Positions 14,311 through 15,444 of a DNA stretch of 15,444 nt are shown one piece after another. The DNA lies in contig DBFWVW010000074.1 in NCBI GenBank assembly GCA_048217285.1, positions 1-15,444 of the forward strand, written 5' to 3'. Under the pieces are notes generated by a model that worked only from the letters and a program-made list of their open reading frames with translations, was not told the DNA's origin and did no database searches. The stretch comes from CAG-103 sp048217285 (GTDB lineage: Bacteria > Bacillota > Clostridia > Oscillospirales > Oscillospiraceae). The translations under genes and the position numbers were made by a program. Position 1 is the stretch's first letter, and the number at the start of each line of letters is the position of its first letter.

Positions 14311-14485
14311 GGCGCAACGGGAAAAGCCAACGTTGCGCCGACGTGCGGGCAACGCAGGAAAATACAGGTACAATACGCCAGCCCAACACAGAGAATCCCC
14401 GCCGCGGCGGAAAAAATCCTCCCGTTCGGGAGGAGCCAGCATCGCATTTGGCTAGTCGCCGGCGCACCGGCTCCCCGCCAAATGC
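14311..14485 (+). other. Candidate origin of transfer (oriT) with three inverted repeats
   Basis: The gap between the RepA-like gene and mobC holds three structures. GGCGCAACG (14311-14319) pairs with CGTTGCGCC (14331-14339). CCTCCC (14418-14423) pairs with GGGAGG (14428-14433). GCATTTGGC (14444-14452) pairs with GCCAAATGC (14477-14485) and encloses a GCCGG/CCGGC hairpin (14458-14462 with 14467-14471). Inverted repeats directly upstream of mobC and relaxase genes are where relaxosomes form in mobilizable elements. The nick position is not identifiable by eye. Confidence 0.55.
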
Positions 14486-14532
14486 CTCAAATCGGGCAGA
14501 AGCCCGTGCCCACTTTTACGAACGGAGGAAAG

Positions 14533-14865
14533 ATGAAAAAAGACAAACAATTCAGCATCCGAATAGCAGCACAAGATCTGGAAACGATACGCCGGAAAGC
14601 AGCACAAGCCCATATGAGCCAGAGCGACTATGTGACCGCGTGTTGTCTCGGAAAATGTATCGTCATTCTCGATGGACTGAAAGAAGTCCTGCGGCAGCAA
14701 AAAGCCATCGGCAACAATCTCAACCAACTGGCTGTGCTGGCGAACATGGGGAAAGTCCAGTTTGCCAATCTGGACACAGCCGTGCAGGAGTTCGCAAAAA
14801 TCAACACAGTCCTGCGGGAGATACAGGAGGGAGGTGCAGAGAGATCGCAATCGTCCACTTCGTGA
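14533..14865 (+). CDS. MobC-like relaxosome accessory protein
   Basis: This 110-residue basic protein matches the bacterial mobilisation protein MobC pattern. The N-terminal part KKDKQFSIRIAAQDLETIRRKAAQAHMSQSDYV is a ribbon-helix-helix-like DNA-binding region. The later segment LRQQKAIGNNLNQLAVLANMGK (about residues 54-75) contains the G-N-N-L-N-Q-L motif typical of MobC. Such proteins bind oriT and help the relaxase open and nick the DNA. ATG at 14533 has GGAGGA close upstream. It lies between the candidate oriT and the relaxase remnant, overlapping the latter's start by about 22 bases, the normal mobC-mobA arrangement. It looks intact, but without a working relaxase it would only function with one supplied in trans. 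Confidence 0.82.
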   Translation: MKKDKQFSIRIAAQDLETIRRKAAQAHMSQSDYVTACCLGKCIVILDGLKEVLRQQKAIGNNLNQLAVLANMGKVQFANLDTAVQEFAKINTVLREIQEGGAERSQSSTS

Positions 14866-15218
14866 ATTACAAAAAAGGCACGCAAACGCGCGGCTACATG
14901 AAAAGTGTCATGCGCTACGTTTCCCAACTCAGCAAGACGATCTGGGATGGACAGCAGCTCGTCAGCGGCATTGGCTGTCAGCCGGAAACAGCGTTCGATG
15001 AATTCCTGAGTAATGGTGGCTATCATTTGGGCGGTGTAGGGGATATTTTCGTCAAGCTGCAAAGTGCCGCCGTATTTCAGCGATTTTAAGTACAGCTTCA
15101 AGAGGATATTGGAATACAGCATACCGTCCTGCATACTTTCCAGCAGCACGATAGCGTCATCGTCAAAATAGCTTTCTTTCAGTTTGAGGTAATAATATTT
15201 GCGGTTATCTGACATCAT
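14628..15218 (-). pseudogene. Truncated phage-type replisome organizer, N-terminal part
   Basis: Reading leftward from ATG at 15218, residues 1-71 (MMSDNRKYYYLKLKESYF, then DDDAIVLLESMQDGMLYSNILLKLYLKSLKYGG, to PYTAQMIATIT) match the phage replisome organizer N-terminal domain found in conjugative elements of the Tn1549 type. This domain is winged-helix-like and acts in replication initiation. The likeness ends near 15006-15012, at the same point where the opposite-strand relaxase ends. The remaining frame down to 14628 is antisense to the relaxase and mobC and is not a natural protein. AAGGAG seven bases upstream of 15218 supports the start, and it overlaps the preceding small gene by 14 bases, so they were an operon. 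The family's full length is roughly 250-300 residues. Confidence 0.78.
14844..15089 (+). pseudogene. Truncated MobA/VirD2-type relaxase, start codon lost
   Basis: From 14844 the frame reads IAIVHFVNYKKGTQTRGYMK, then SVMRYVSQLSKTIWDGQQLVSGI, the N-terminus of Firmicute element relaxases that nick oriT; the related proteins continue with the catalytic Tyr/His motifs for several hundred residues. Here the likeness stops at AFDEF, near 15005. The rest (LSNGGYHLGGVGDIF...) is the antisense of the neighbouring replisome organizer, ending at a chance stop at 15089. The first codon, placed eight to nine bases after GGAGG, reads ATC instead of ATG, and no good in-frame alternative precedes Met at 14898. 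Both ends are therefore damaged. Catalytic histidines (HxDxxH region) lie beyond the break and are absent. Confidence 0.78.
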
Positions 15219-15411
15219 CTTGGTTCTCCTTATCTGTGGGGCGGGCTTTCCATCTCTTTGAATAATACCGGGGGCAGAGTACCACGATAGCCCTAAAACT
15301 CTGCTTGCAGTCATGGGTACAGCCCCGGCAAAGGGCATTGAAAGTAATGCGGTTTCGCTCATTGAGGAAGAACGCCCATTCCAGCCGCCGCTTCTTGCTC
15401 ATTCTCGGCAT
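15205..15411 (-). CDS. Small cysteine-containing conjugative-element protein of unknown function
   Basis: This 68-residue basic protein begins MPRMSKKRRLEWAFFLN and continues NRITFNALCRGCTHDCKQSF, with the cysteines at about residues 29, 32 and 36 and another near 48 before PRYYSKR. The C-x2-C-x3-C pattern plus a later Cys suggests a small metal-binding fold. I recognise it as a conserved neighbour of the replisome organizer in Firmicute conjugative elements, but know no assigned function. ATG at 15411 has AAAGGAG nine bases upstream; ATG at 15402 is less well placed. Its end overlaps the replisome organizer start by 14 bases, indicating translational coupling. It is complete, and the upstream promoter lies near or beyond the window edge. 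Confidence 0.72.
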   Translation of the reverse strand: MPRMSKKRRLEWAFFLNERNRITFNALCRGCTHDCKQSFRAIVVLCPRYYSKRWKARPTDKENQDDVR

Positions 15412-15444
15412 GAAAAAACGCTCCTTTCTTCGGTTTGGTCGGGT

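Noticed and set aside
14229..14843. Plus-strand frame ahead of the relaxase remnant, open from 14229
   Set aside because: It runs through the oriT-like region and mobC in another frame with basic low-complexity composition; only the part from 14844 resembles a protein family.
15000..15005. EcoRI site at the relaxase/replisome junction as proof of a cloning artefact
   Set aside because: Relaxase codons for Glu-Phe can create GAATTC naturally, and other GAATTC sites in the window lie inside intact DNA. It remains a hint only.

Overview
The window looks like the chromosome of a GC-rich gut-type Firmicute, probably class Clostridia near Oscillospiraceae/Ruminococcaceae. Grounds: GC-rich coding DNA, strong AGGAGG-type ribosome binding sites, sigma-A promoters, an S-layer-homology (SLH) anchored lipase, a butyrate/4-hydroxybutyrate-type CoA-transferase, a glycine riboswitch ahead of an amino-acid symporter, and Firmicute conjugative-element genes. 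The taxon is inferred; no rRNA gene is present.

Backbone, 1-12372. On the plus strand come rsmE (16S rRNA m3U1498 methyltransferase), a single-aptamer glycine riboswitch with intrinsic terminator, and an alanine/glycine:cation symporter it should control. A minus-strand run follows, transcribed right to left: GT4 glycosyltransferase, a PlsC-like acyltransferase overlapping it by 4 bases, a TetR-family regulator, and the dipeptidase pepD. The first two suggest glycolipid or membrane-lipid synthesis, perhaps controlled by the regulator. Next on the plus strand are an acyl-CoA:carboxylate CoA-transferase and a secreted zinc-dependent family I.5 lipase ending in three SLH repeats. A TtcA-type tRNA thiolation enzyme lies on the minus strand. 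The rplM-rpsI operon (L13-S9) has a near-consensus promoter, a possible L13-leader hairpin and a strong terminator.

Mobile segment, 12373-15444. Right after the rpsI terminator the DNA becomes AT-richer and repeat-bearing, then turns into pieces of an integrative/mobilizable element. These are two leader terminators, the first ~158 codons of a Soj-type parA joined in frame to a RepA-like AAA ATPase lacking its own beginning, a candidate oriT with three inverted repeats, an intact mobC-like gene, and the first ~54 codons of a relaxase whose start codon reads ATC. The relaxase is cut at an inversion junction near 15000-15012. Beyond it lie, on the minus strand, the first ~71 codons of a phage-type replisome organizer and a small cysteine-containing element gene. 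Two junctions inside recognisable element genes mean either a decayed, rearranged element or a misassembly of repeated element modules; the sequence alone cannot decide.

I found no CRISPR array, tRNA, rRNA, toxin-antitoxin pair or obvious phage-defence gene. The points most worth checking are the parA::repA fusion, the inverted relaxase/replisome junction, the candidate oriT, and the SLH-anchored zinc lipase.
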